From an uncultured Clostridium sp. (lineage in GTDB: Bacteria > Bacillota > Clostridia > TANB77 > CAG-508): 47,024 nucleotides of DNA. The notes beneath the pieces are model-generated. The model did no database searches and was not told the origin of the DNA. It saw only the letters and a program-made list of their open reading frames with translations. Made by a program: the position numbers and the translations under genes. Every line of letters begins with the position of its first letter. Positions within the stretch are counted from its first letter, which is position 1. Shown here in pieces: positions 35,255 to 43,516 of the stretch. Where the stretch lies: positions 1 to 47,024 of the forward strand of contig CANAZY010000010.1 in NCBI GenBank assembly GCA_947365805.1. The letters run 5' to 3'.

Positions 35255-38200
35255 TTACAATACGAATTTCTTAATGAAGTAAATTCCACCTGCTAAAGTA
35301 ATACATATAATTGCTGTTAAAGTAATATACATTCTTGCTTCACCTGTTTTTATTGCTAAGATAACTGGAGCATTATCAATGTCATCTTCTCCTGGTTTGT
35401 TGTTATCTGGAGTTGAGTCGATATCTGGTGTATCTTCATATTCATTATAGTCTTTACTAATTTCTGCCCAGTTTACTTTTAGCCCTAGGTTTTTATCACT
35501 GTTTTCCCAAGTAAGTAAGATTTCAACAGTTGTGCTTTCTCCTGGTTTTAATAATTGGTCTTTTACTTGGTCTGTTGTTACTTGTTTTTCACCAACTTGT
35601 TTCCATAGTGGGTTATCTTTTGGATCAAATTTTAATCCATCTGGAATGTAATCTTTAATTTCTTTTACATATCCTTCAATTTCTCCCTCATTGGTTACTT
35701 TTATTTTGTATTTAAATTTAACTGTTACTTTTTTCAAATCTTTTGCTTTTAAGTCTACTTTTACTACTGGTTCTGGATTTTCTTCTCCTGTGTGTCCAGT
35801 TTCAGTAACTGTTTGTTTTCCATTTTCAATAACAATTGCTTGTGTTACCCATTTTTTAAGTGCTAAGTCAAAGTATTTTACTTTTACTTTATCAATATCA
35901 ATATCATCCTCTCCTGGTTTATTATTTCCAGGAGTTGAATCTACATCGTCAACTGGTTTACCATCTTTATCTGTATCTTCTGATATTTCTGCTGTATTAA
36001 TTAATATTCTATCAGATGTGTTTGGCTCTGTTACTTTAAATGCTATTTTTACATCTTTATGGTCTGGATTGGTATCACTAAGTTTAGCATCAGCATCAAA
36101 TGCTTTTAGTAAGTTTTCTCCTGCTTGTTTTTCTTGTTCTTTTGATAAGTAATCGGTTGTTATTTTTACAGCATTTGTTACATCTGTCGTTTCTTTTCCA
36201 TCTTTATCAATCATTTTCCAACGATAATTTGTATTGGTTTCGTTTTGTGGTAAAAATACTAATCCTTCTGGTAAATCGTCTGTAATCTCTGATGCATATC
36301 CATCCATGGTTCCTTCATTATAAACTCTAATTGTGTATGTTACGATATTTCCATTTGCTACTAATACTGGTTCTTTTGTATGGGTATATTTAATGTTTCC
36401 ATCTTCTCCCATACTTAATTGTGGATAACGGTTGTTAATATCTAAATTGTCTACTTTGGTAATAAATTTTCTTAAGCTCAAATCAAAATATACAATTTTT
36501 ACACTATCAAAATCATCGTCATCTTCTTGACCAGGAATATATTTATCTCCACGGTCAATCTCTTCTTGTTTATAATTTGGTAAGTCTTCATCATTTGGTA
36601 ATATAACATTATCCTCTTTTGAATCAATATCTTTTATGGTATTTCCATTTTCATCTGTAAAATCTGTAATATCTGCAATGTTTACAATTCGTTTGCTATA
36701 TTTTGCATCTGCTGTTACTTTACAATTAACTGTAACTTCTTTATAAGATAGAGTTTTGCCATCAAATGCCTTGATTAGATTTTTTTCATTTGTTTCTTTT
36801 GATAAATAATTTGTTTTGATGGTTCTATGCGTTTCATCCGTTTCATCATAATGCCATCCTTTTGCAATATTTTCCTTATCTTCTGGTAAGAATTCTAATT
36901 GTTCTGGTAGATGGTCTGTTATTTCTGATGCATATCCATCTTTTGGCCCTTCGTTGTAAACACGAATCGTATAAGTTACAATATCTCCTACTCTTACATC
37001 AAGTGGTGCTTTTGGATGATTGTAAATAGCAGTTGTTGCCGTTCCTGCCACTAATCCAGATACATCTACAACTGGCTCTCTACTAATTTCTGGCACTTTT
37101 CCATTTACTGCTGTAATGAATTTTCTTAAACTCAAATCAAAATAAGTAATTCTTACACTATCAAAATCATCATCATCTTGCTGTCCTGGAATGTATTTAT
37201 CTCCACGATTAATTTCTTCTTCTTTATACTTTGGTAATTCTTCATCATTTGGTATTGCCACATTATTTTCTTGTGAATCTCTATCGATTACAGTATTTCC
37301 ATTTTTATCGGTAAATCCCGTAATATCTGCAATATTGACAATTCGCTTATCAAAGTTACGGTCTGCTACTACCTTACATTTAACTTGAACTTCTTTATAA
37401 TCTAACGTATTTCCATCAAATGCTTTTAGTAAGTTATCACTATCTAATTCTCCAGATAAATGTGATGTTTTAATGGTTCTTAATGTTGTATCATTTTCAT
37501 CATATACCCATCCATTTGCAATATTATCTTCATCTTCTGGTAAGAATTCTAATTGTGCTGGCAAATGGTCTGTTATTTCTGTTACATATCCATCTTTTTG
37601 TCCTTCATTATAGACTCTTATGGTATAGGTTACAATATCGCCTATTTCTACTGCAAGTGGTACTTTTGGATGATTGTAGATAGCTGTTGTAGAGTTCTTA
37701 TCTACTAATCCAGATACATCCACCACTGGTTCTCTACTAACACTTGGTGCTTTTCCATTAACAGCACTTATAAATTTTCTTAAACTTAAGTCAAATGGTT
37801 TTGGTGCAATATAGATATTGTCAAAATCATCATCATCTTGCTGTCCTGGGATGTATTCATCTCCACGGTTAATTTCTTCTTGTTTATACTTTGGTAACTC
37901 TGTATCAGATGGTAATGTTACATTATCTTTTTGTGAGTCTCTATCAATAATTGGGTTACCACTTTTATTGGTAAATTCTGTAATGTCTGCAATGTTTACT
38001 ATTCGTTTTCCTTCTGGTGCTGTTTCTTTTAACTTACATCTTACTTCAATGTCTTTATAGTCTAGTGTATCACCACCATCATATGCTTTTAATAAATTAC
38101 TTTCTCCATTTTCTTTTGATAAGTAATCGGTTTTGATGGTTCTATTGGTAGAATCGGTTTCATCATATTTCCATCCATATTGTATGTTTTTACTATCTTT

Positions 38201-39698
38201 TGGTAAAAACTCAAGTTCTGGTGGTAAATGGTCTGTTATTTCTGATGCATATCCATCTTTTTGTCCTTCATTGTAAACTCTTATGGTATAGGTAATAATA
38301 TCTTTTTCTTTTACTTCAAGTGGTGCCTTTGGATGTCTATAGGTTGCAGTTGTTGCTGTTCCTGCTTTTAATTCAGATACATCTACCACTGGTTGTCTGC
38401 TAACAGATACTTTTACGTCATTTACTTCTGAAATAAATTTTCTTAAAGCTAAATCAAATGGTTTTGGTGTTGGTATTGCTACTGTTATGGTATCTTCGTA
38501 ATTGGCTGGTGCTTTTTCTACTAATACAACAGGTTGTTCATTACGGTATGTTGCTTCATCTGTTGTATAATAAGTAGCACTTGTTTTTTGGTATGTAATG
38601 CCAATATCAAATGTAATGCTTGATATTTCTATTGCTTCTGGTATACGGATATAAAAATCTTGTCCAAATAAACTTTGTATGTTGTTATTTTCTACTTGAT
38701 TTTTGTTTGCATCTAATAATGTATAATCAAATGTGTTTCCTGCTTCATCTGTAAATCCTAACTGATTTAATGTATATGGTAAATCTGAGTTTTGGTTAAT
38801 GCGGAATGGTCCAACAAGGTAGGTTTCTTCCTCATCTTGTATGGTTACTCTTGCTTTATCAAATACCAAAGGAGAAATTGCATCTTTTGATACATAGTCA
38901 CTTTTTGTTTTGGCATTTGTTAAGAAATATTGGTATAACATCTCACATTCTTGTTGACGAAATAGTCCATTATCGGCTTGTTCTGTGTTATATAAGTCTT
39001 CAAATGTTTCGTATTTTTCATCTTTACCAGACCAGTTGTTAAACGATAAAACTGGTAATGCTTCATTATGATAATTGCTGTTTTCTGCGTTCGTAAAATA
39101 CCAAAGTACCATCTGTTGAACTACTTCTATATCATCATCTGTAATTCTTGCATGTTCAATGGTATAGTTCGAATCAATAATACCTGCAGCCGTTAATAAT
39201 GCTACTTTTTCGGCTTGTGTACTTTGTTTTGGTAAATACATATTATCTAAAACCCACATTATTTTATTGTATGAAGTTGGGTCTGCTTTAAAAACATCGA
39301 TGGTTTGTAATCTTGTTAACACTTCTTGTTTTTGAGATTTCATATCAAATTTTTGGTTATATGTTTTTTTAACAGTTGTTACATTGGTATTTCCTTGATC
39401 CATCATAAAACCATGCTCTGCTTTTAAACAATAAAATGCATTGGAATAATCAATTTTGGTACTGCTTGTAGTTGGATAGGAAACAATTTTCCATATTTTT
39501 TTATCTGGCATACCATTCGATTTTATGCCAATTCCATAAGCTCCTCCATTTTTTCCATTTCCGTGCTTCTCTAACATTTGTAATTCCTAATACATAGTTA
39601 GCGTTTGCTGCATAGGTTGTTCCTTCGCCTATTGCTAATATTGTGCAAAGGATTATTATAACAGCCATAAACATTCCGATTAATTTTTTCAGATTCAT
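35255..39698 (-). CDS. 1480-aa repeat surface protein with +1 site
   Basis: A secreted wall-anchored protein. The true start is ATG 39698 behind AAGGAAGG. It has a signal peptide (LIGMFMAVIIILCTILAIGEGTTYAA shape) and then YVLGITNVREA. Here CGGA at 39560-39563, read with the C skipped, gives REA-GNGKNGGAYGIGIKS and joins to the long frame. After an N-terminal domain of about 400 residues come four similar repeats of about 200 residues, each with FDLSLRKFIxxVN, SREPVVDVSGL, YTIRVYNEGQKDGYxxEITDHLP, IVNIADITxFTDxNGN and RGDxYIPGQxDDDDFD. A fifth related domain ends the series. The C-terminus is VILAIKTGEARMYI plus a membrane helix and FIKKFVL, a TG-type sorting signal like that of the element adhesin. 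Repeats look like DUF11 or isopeptide domains. Confidence 0.9.
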
Positions 39699-39903
39699 AT
39701 TTCTTACCTTCCTTATAAAAATTATAATAATACTATCATATATTTTACTTTCATCTGTTTCATTCGTCAATAGTAGGTTTTTCCAATTTTTTCGTCCTCT
39801 TTGTTGCATAAAAAAAATGCTTTACGGAAGCTAGTTTTTGGATAATCACCTTTTGAAAAAGGCCATATATTACAATTATATAACATTTTTGTAATGTTTT
39901 CAA
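39699..39903 (-). promoter_or_regulatory. Promoter and about 170-base leader of the surface protein
   Basis: Minus strand TTGAAA (39903-39898), a 17-base spacer and TATAAT (39880-39875). The leader of about 170 bases holds a short hairpin GCTT-CCGTA-AAGC followed by a run of eight T (about 39811-39835), which could be an attenuator. I could not match the leader to a known riboswitch. Confidence 0.6.
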
Positions 39904-40069
39904 CAGATTATGTTAAATTCATTTTTTTCCTTTGAGTGCGTAAGCTTTTTTAATTTTTAGGAATATTTTTTATTGTTTCGAATACAATTAAGTAAATATT
40001 TTGAAACCTCAAATATGTAGTTATTTTATATAACTATTGCTCCCTACAATATTTTTTACAAAAGTAGTC

Positions 40070-40098
40070 TTGACTTCTTGCTACTTTTTTGCTATTAT
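40070..40098 (+). promoter_or_regulatory. tRNA operon promoter
   Basis: TTGACT (40070-40075), a 17-base spacer and TATTAT (40093-40098), about 70 bases before tRNA-Gly. The stretch from 39904 to 40069 holds no gene I can support. Confidence 0.75.
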
Positions 40099-40166
40099 AG
40101 TATTTGTCTTCGTTGATGCGAAACTTTTGTTAGCTGTTGAGGCTTTGCCGATTACAGATAACTTAT

Positions 40167-40242
40167 GCGAAAGTAGCTCATCTGGTAGAGCGTCGCCTTG
40201 CCAAGGCGAAGGTAGCGGGTTCGAGCCCCGTCTTTCGCTCCA
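40167..40242 (+). tRNA. tRNA-Gly (GCC)
   Basis: A complete cloverleaf: acceptor GCGAAAG / CTTTCGC, D arm GCTC / GAGC, anticodon stem TCGCC / GGCGA with a normal 7-base loop TTGCCAA (anticodon GCC, 40200-40202), T arm GCGGG / CCCGT, discriminator T and an encoded CCA. This tRNA reads GGC/GGT. It has no expanded anticodon loop, so it is not an obvious four-base decoder of CGGN. Confidence 0.97.
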
Positions 40243-40316
40243 AATTTTTTTACAATTTACTTACTTTTGGTACTTTTTTAAATATACTCGCATATAATGA
40301 AATAGATTCCATTTAT

Positions 40317-40390
40317 GGCGCCTTAGCCAAGCGGTAAGGCACGAGTCTGCAAAACTCTGATGATCGGTCCGACTCCGATAGGCGCCTCCA
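40317..40390 (+). tRNA. tRNA-Cys (GCA)
   Basis: Acceptor GGCGCCT / AGGCGCC, D arm GCC / GGC, anticodon loop CTGCAAA with anticodon GCA (40349-40351), T stem ATCGG / CCGAT, discriminator T and encoded CCA. It is in tandem with tRNA-Gly and followed by a terminator. Confidence 0.96.
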
Positions 40391-40397
40391 AAACGAC

Positions 40398-40446
40398 AAA
40401 AATGACAAAGTTCTAACATTTAGTTAAAGTTTTGTCATTTTTTCTT
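40398..40446 (+). terminator. Terminator of the tRNA operon
   Basis: Stem AAAATGACAAA / TTTGTCATTTT with a loop of about 20 bases, running into TTTTTTCTTTT. Confidence 0.8.
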
Positions 40447-40489
40447 TTGTTACAACTGTCTGTATTTTGTCGAAATTTCTTTTTTATAA

Positions 40490-40617
40490 TAGTCGATATT
40501 TCTCTTAATACTTCTGTTGCCCTCATTTTGAACTGTAAGGAAATTCCTTATAGTTGAATTTCTATCTAATTCGCCTTCATCATAAATATTTTTTATATGC
40601 GTTGAAAGTGTTGATAT
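40490..40617 (-). pseudogene. Fragment of a RhuM-family gene
   Basis: A minus-strand frame reads STLSTHIKNIYDEGELD, then STIRNFLTVQNEGNR and NIDYY. This matches, from memory, the central part of RhuM-family proteins (HIKNIFEEGELxxNSTVxKFxTVQxEGNR...VxYYNLD). Both ends are missing: before it the sequence does not resemble the family, and after DYY it turns into KKEISTKYRQL and stops. It is a decayed relic beside the tRNA genes, a frequent landing place of mobile DNA. Confidence 0.65.
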
Positions 40618-40705
40618 CACTATACTTTCAAGAAAGTCAAACCGCCACTTGCCCCCAAACTTGCTTGACAGCAAGAGATAAAAATGAAAAATTTTCCTTA
40701 TGGAG

Positions 40706-40734
40706 TTGAAATTGGTAACATAATGTAGTATAAT
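40706..40734 (+). promoter_or_regulatory. Promoter P1 of the small-ORF locus
   Basis: TTGAAA (40706-40711), a 17-base spacer and TATAAT (40729-40734). The spacer contains ACATAATGT, a short palindrome also present in the spacer of promoter P2 at 41163-41191. Confidence 0.8.
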
Positions 40735-40782
40735 AGTAATAGAATTACTCGTTTTAGTAAAAAGCATAAGGAGGAAAAAGAA

Positions 40783-40959
40783 ATGAGCGAGTTTAGAGAC
40801 TTTATTGAAAAACGGTTTGGTTGTGATTGTAATGCAGTAGATACTACCTCAGCAGGTGCTGAGACAGTGTCGACAAACGTTAAGGCATCAGAGGCTACTC
40901 AAATTTCTGCTACAGCAGCAAACATGAGATTTATGACTCGGTTTTGCGAAGTAAACTAA
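40783..40959 (+). CDS. 58-aa peptide ORF1 with two CGG codons
   Basis: Not recognised. It has its own promoter P1, a very strong ribosome site (AAGGAGG, 7-10 bases before the ATG) and a terminator directly after the stop, so it is a dedicated transcript. It reads MSEFRDFIEKRFGCDCNAVD, then a Thr/Ser/Ala-rich middle (TTSAGAETVSTN, ASEATQISATAAN) and FMTRFCEVN. There are three Cys, two of them in CDC. It has in-frame CGG codons at 40813-40815 and 40939-40941. If the +1 rule of this genome applied, the first would give EK-GLVVIVMQ and a stop after 18 residues, and the second would end as T-GFAK. Zero-frame reading fits the terminator position. It could be a modified-peptide precursor, a leader or a sensor of CGG decoding; none is proven. 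Confidence 0.65.
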   Translation: MSEFRDFIEKRFGCDCNAVDTTSAGAETVSTNVKASEATQISATAANMRFMTRFCEVN

Positions 40960-40960
40960 A

Positions 40961-40988
40961 AAGGGCTCCATTGGAGCCTTCTTTTTTT
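40961..40988 (+). terminator. Terminator of ORF1
   Basis: Stem GGCTCC / GGAGCC with an ATT loop, followed by TTCTTTTTTT. Confidence 0.9.
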
Positions 40989-40993
40989 ATTGT

Positions 40994-41100
40994 AACAAAG
41001 TTTTATTCTATAGAACTTTGTTGTCACTGTTCAGATTTAAATTTACTTTTATCTTCAATGAATCTACAAGAAAGTCCCTTAAATAAAGGGGCTTTCTTGT
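40994..41100. other. Two adjacent hairpins between the small-ORF transcripts
   Basis: AACAAAGTT (40994-41002) / AACTTTGTT (41014-41022) and ACAAGAAAG (41066-41074) / CTTTCTTGT (41092-41100), the second with an inner CCCTT / AAGGGG. No T-run follows either. They may be binding sites, processing signals or relics. An open frame across this area has no ribosome site. Confidence 0.6.
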
Positions 41101-41162
41101 ATGTCTTTGTAGTTATCGTCTTAACAATAACAATGTTTTACATAATTTTTTCATTTTTTATC

Positions 41163-41191
41163 TTGACACATTACATAATGTGTAATATTAT
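41163..41191 (+). promoter_or_regulatory. Promoter P2 with a built-in operator
   Basis: TTGACA (41163-41168), a 17-base spacer and TATTAT (41186-41191). A perfect inverted repeat ACACATTA-CA-TAATGTGT (41166-41183) covers the end of the -35 box and most of the spacer, a classical repressor site. Its core ACATAATGT is shared with P1. Confidence 0.82.
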
Positions 41192-41257
41192 ATAACACGT
41201 AACAATTAATTTGTTTGTTTTGCAAGTGATTTTATATGGCTTGCAGAAAGGAGTACT

Positions 41258-41332
41258 ATGAAAGTAGTACGGAAAATAAACCGAGGACCGCCTCATATTA
41301 TTTTTTGTAACTGTTTACTTTGTTTTGAATAA
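41258..41332 (+). CDS. 24-aa leader-like peptide ORF2 with CGG at codon 5
   Basis: Not recognised. ATG 41258 follows AAAGGAG by 5 bases. The peptide reads MKVVRKINRGPPHIIFCNCL then LCFE, with three Cys near the end. The start lies in a small hairpin GTACTA-TGAAAG-TAGTAC (41253-41270), and the fifth codon, directly after it, is CGG (41270-41272). Under the +1 rule the product would be MKVVGK and then TAA. Zero-frame reading carries the ribosome to a TAA at 41330-41332 that overlaps the AAGGAGG site of ORF3. This is the layout of a translational-attenuation leader, and the switch point would be the CGG. Confidence 0.55.
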   Translation: MKVVRKINRGPPHIIFCNCLLCFE

Positions 41333-41344
41333 GGAGGTTTTATT

Positions 41345-41491
41345 TTGGACTCAAGTGGAACTAATGTATTTTTATCAAAAATTATGAAAAGTGATATGGC
41401 GGCTACTACTGTTGGCACCACAATGGCAATGAGTGCAGCAGAGCAGCGGAGAAGTGGCGAAATAATCTCTGGTTTGATCTCACAGTCATAA
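41345..41491 (+). CDS. 48-aa peptide ORF3 with one CGG codon
   Basis: Not recognised. TTG 41345 follows AAGGAGG. It reads MDSSGTNVFLSKIMKSDMAA, TTVGTTMAMSAAEQ, then CGG (41447-41449), and continues RSGEIISGLISQS. With a +1 shift at CGG it would end AEQ-GEVAK, losing the last 13 residues. It is Ala/Thr/Met/Ser-rich with no Cys, and its composition resembles the middle of ORF1. The transcript goes on into a structured 3' part and a strong terminator. Confidence 0.6.
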   Translation: MDSSGTNVFLSKIMKSDMAATTVGTTMAMSAAEQRRSGEIISGLISQS

Positions 41492-41499
41492 TTGGCGAC

Positions 41500-41550
41500 A
41501 TGAATAGAACTTTTATGCTGTAGGAGATGTCGGTAGCTTGAAAAAGCTAC
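41500..41550 (+). ncRNA. Structured RNA tail after ORF3
   Basis: A stem CGACAT / ATGTCG with a 25-base loop is followed at once by a perfect hairpin GTAGCTT-GAAA-AAGCTAC (41533-41550) with a GAAA tetraloop. The bases do not code for anything I can see. It may be a stability element or a separate functional RNA; I cannot name a family. Confidence 0.5.
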
Positions 41551-41588
41551 GAGGGATGCGATATAATCGCATCCCTCATTTTTTATTT
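41551..41588 (+). terminator. Strong terminator of the small-ORF locus
   Basis: Perfect 12-bp stem GAGGGATGCGAT (41551-41562) / ATCGCATCCCTC (41566-41577) with a 3-base loop, followed by ATTTTTTATTTTT. The convergent acyl-CoA synthetase gene ends within the T-rich part. Confidence 0.93.
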
Positions 41589-43433
41589 TTTACTTTTATC
41601 TTTTTGCAATTCCGCAAAACGTTTGATTTTCATGGTTGTTGTTTTTTCAAATTCATCTTTTTTGATTTCTAGGTTTTTAATTGCTTTATAAGATGTTAAT
41701 TTTTTATTTACTTTTTTAATTTCTTCCCAGATAATGTTATGAATTTCTTCTTCTGTTAAATCTTTCCCATGTTTTTCTTCTATTTTTTCGTAATCTGGTA
41801 TTACTTTTACCGAAATCACAAGTTCTTTTGAACCCTCTTCTTCTTTTCCGTATACCATACACTCTTTTATTTCTTCAACATTTCCAAGTAATAGTTCAAT
41901 TTCTTCTGGATAAATATTCTTACCATTTTGTGTGACAATCACATTTTTACTTCTTCCTGTAATATATAAGAATCCGTCTTCGTCTAAGTATCCAACATCT
42001 CCAGAATTAAACCATCTTTCACCATCAATGACATGTACCACTTCATTGGTTGCTTCTTCATCTTCATAATAACCAATCATTAAGGTTTCACTTTTAATAA
42101 AGACTTCTCCTTCTCCATTCTCATTTGGATTATGAATTTTAAGCTCTGCACAGGTAACTGCTTTTCCAGCAGAACCTACTCTTGGGTCAAATTCTGGTGT
42201 TAATGCTGCAATTGGTGCTGTTTCGGTTAAACCATATCCTTGTAAAAATTGAATTCCAATATCTTGTACCCATTTTCCTACTTTAGCATCAATTGGCGCT
42301 GCTGCTGATACAATAATTCGAATATTTCCACCTAAGTTATCGTATATCTCTTTAAATACTTTTCGTTTTACATCAATATTAACACCTTTTAAAGCATTGG
42401 TTAGATGTATCATGGATTTTACTAATTTATCTTTTTTGCTTTTTACAATATTGGCATTAATCTTTTTATATAAATTTTCTACTAATAGTGGTACGGCAAG
42501 CATTGCTGTTGGATGTGTTTCTTTTAAGTTTGGAACAATGTGTTTTAATCCTTCACAAATAGCTATGGATGCTCCTACTGACATTGGTAGTAAAAATCCA
42601 ATACTAGATTCATATGTATGATGTAGCGGTAAAACAGAGAAAAATCTGTCATGTTCGTTTAAGTATACATAGGCGGCAACTACATTTACGTTTTGTGCTA
42701 AATTTCGGTTGTTAATCATAACACCTTTTGCTTTTGAGGTTGTTCCTGATGTAAAGATTAATACTTTAAATTCTTCTGGGTCAATTTCAATTTCCATGAA
42801 ACTGTTATCACCAGATTCTACAATTCGATTTCCTTGTTCAATAATATAGTTTACACCAACATCTTGCCCAGAAATCGGTTCATCTGCATTCATTTGGATA
42901 AAATATTCAACTTCTGGTAAGTTGTCTTTAATTTTTTTAATGACTTCTTTTTTCTTGGTTGAATAAATAACAGCACTTGCTTTGGCACGTTTTACTACAT
43001 TTTCAATTTCATTTGCTGGTAGTTCTTTATCAACAGGAACTGCAATTCCTACTCCACATAGCATTGCCATATAAGATACATACCAATGGTAAGTATTCTC
43101 TCCAATAATAACAACTCTTTTATCTTTTAAGTTTAATAATTTGGTTAATCCTGTTCCAAGTCCAATGACATCCTTTCGAAATTGTGTATAAGGAATTTCA
43201 GTAAATGGCTCTTTATGGTCAAATTTTTCTAACATAAAGATTTCATCTTTAAATTCTGTTGTAGATTTATGAAAAATTTCTTTTATGGTTTTATAGTCTT
43301 TGGCTCCATACTTAATCTCTTTTTTCTTTTGATTTGGTTGTTCTACCATTTCTTCATCTATTTCGGATATTCCTTCCATTTTTAACTTTGGAAATTTAAA
43401 ATTTGGTACTTTAAAATCTTTTAATATTCTCAA
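41583..43433 (-). CDS. AMP-dependent acyl-CoA synthetase-like protein
   Basis: An adenylate-forming enzyme that activates a carboxylic acid, probably a long-chain fatty acid, with ATP and transfers it to CoA or another thiol. The nucleotide motif is VLIFTSGTTSKAKGVMI; later motifs are QGYGLTETAP, GEVFIKSETLMIGYYEDEE, WFNSGDVGYLDEDGFLYITGR and KNGKNIYPEEIE. The conserved Lys near the C-terminus (EKTTTMKIKRF) is present. The start is TTG 43433 behind GAGGAGTGAT rather than the earlier ATG at 43475, which gives about 616 residues. It has no signal peptide. Gly codons are GGA or GGT in frame, and no CGG is seen. Confidence 0.9.
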   Translation of the reverse strand: MRILKDFKVPNFKFPKLKMEGISEIDEEMVEQPNQKKKEIKYGAKDYKTIKEIFHKSTTEFKDEIFMLEKFDHKEPFTEIPYTQFRKDVIGLGTGLTKLLNLKDKRVVIIGENTYHWYVSYMAMLCGVGIAVPVDKELPANEIENVVKRAKASAVIYSTKKKEVIKKIKDNLPEVEYFIQMNADEPISGQDVGVNYIIEQGNRIVESGDNSFMEIEIDPEEFKVLIFTSGTTSKAKGVMINNRNLAQNVNVVAAYVYLNEHDRFFSVLPLHHTYESSIGFLLPMSVGASIAICEGLKHIVPNLKETHPTAMLAVPLLVENLYKKINANIVKSKKDKLVKSMIHLTNALKGVNIDVKRKVFKEIYDNLGGNIRIIVSAAAPIDAKVGKWVQDIGIQFLQGYGLTETAPIAALTPEFDPRVGSAGKAVTCAELKIHNPNENGEGEVFIKSETLMIGYYEDEEATNEVVHVIDGERWFNSGDVGYLDEDGFLYITGRSKNVIVTQNGKNIYPEEIELLLGNVEEIKECMVYGKEEEGSKELVISVKVIPDYEKIEEKHGKDLTEEEIHNIIWEEIKKVNKKLTSYKAIKNLEIKKDEFEKTTTMKIKRFAELQKDKSKK

Positions 43434-43516
43434 ATCTATCACTCCTCTTCCATTTCTTCTATTATTAAAGCACATTATTTAGATTTTGTAAATGTCTTAA
43501 CTTATTATTTGAAAAT

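Noticed and set aside
35691..39042. Several plus-strand ORFs opposite the large surface protein
   Set aside because: They are antisense shadows of a repetitive gene, lack ribosome sites and recur at the same phase in each repeat.
40167..40242. tRNA-Gly as the four-base decoder of CGGN
   Set aside because: Its anticodon loop has the normal seven bases and anticodon GCC, which cannot pair with CGGA. The decoder, if a tRNA, must be elsewhere.
40640..40767. N-terminal part of the minus ORF 40450-40767, including a TGG CGG TTT codon run
   Set aside because: Only 40490-40617 resembles a known family; the part with the CGG has no ribosome site or homology, so it is not evidence for or against the CGG rule.
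41059..41195. Plus-strand frame starting MNLQESPLNKGAFLYV, a very hydrophobic possible toxin-like peptide
   Set aside because: It has no ribosome site, overlaps a hairpin and runs straight through promoter P2, so hydrophobic character probably reflects AT-rich DNA.
41198..41345. A known riboswitch in the ORF2/ORF3 leader
   Set aside because: Hairpins are present but I could not match the conserved bases of c-di-GMP, preQ1 or other familiar classes.
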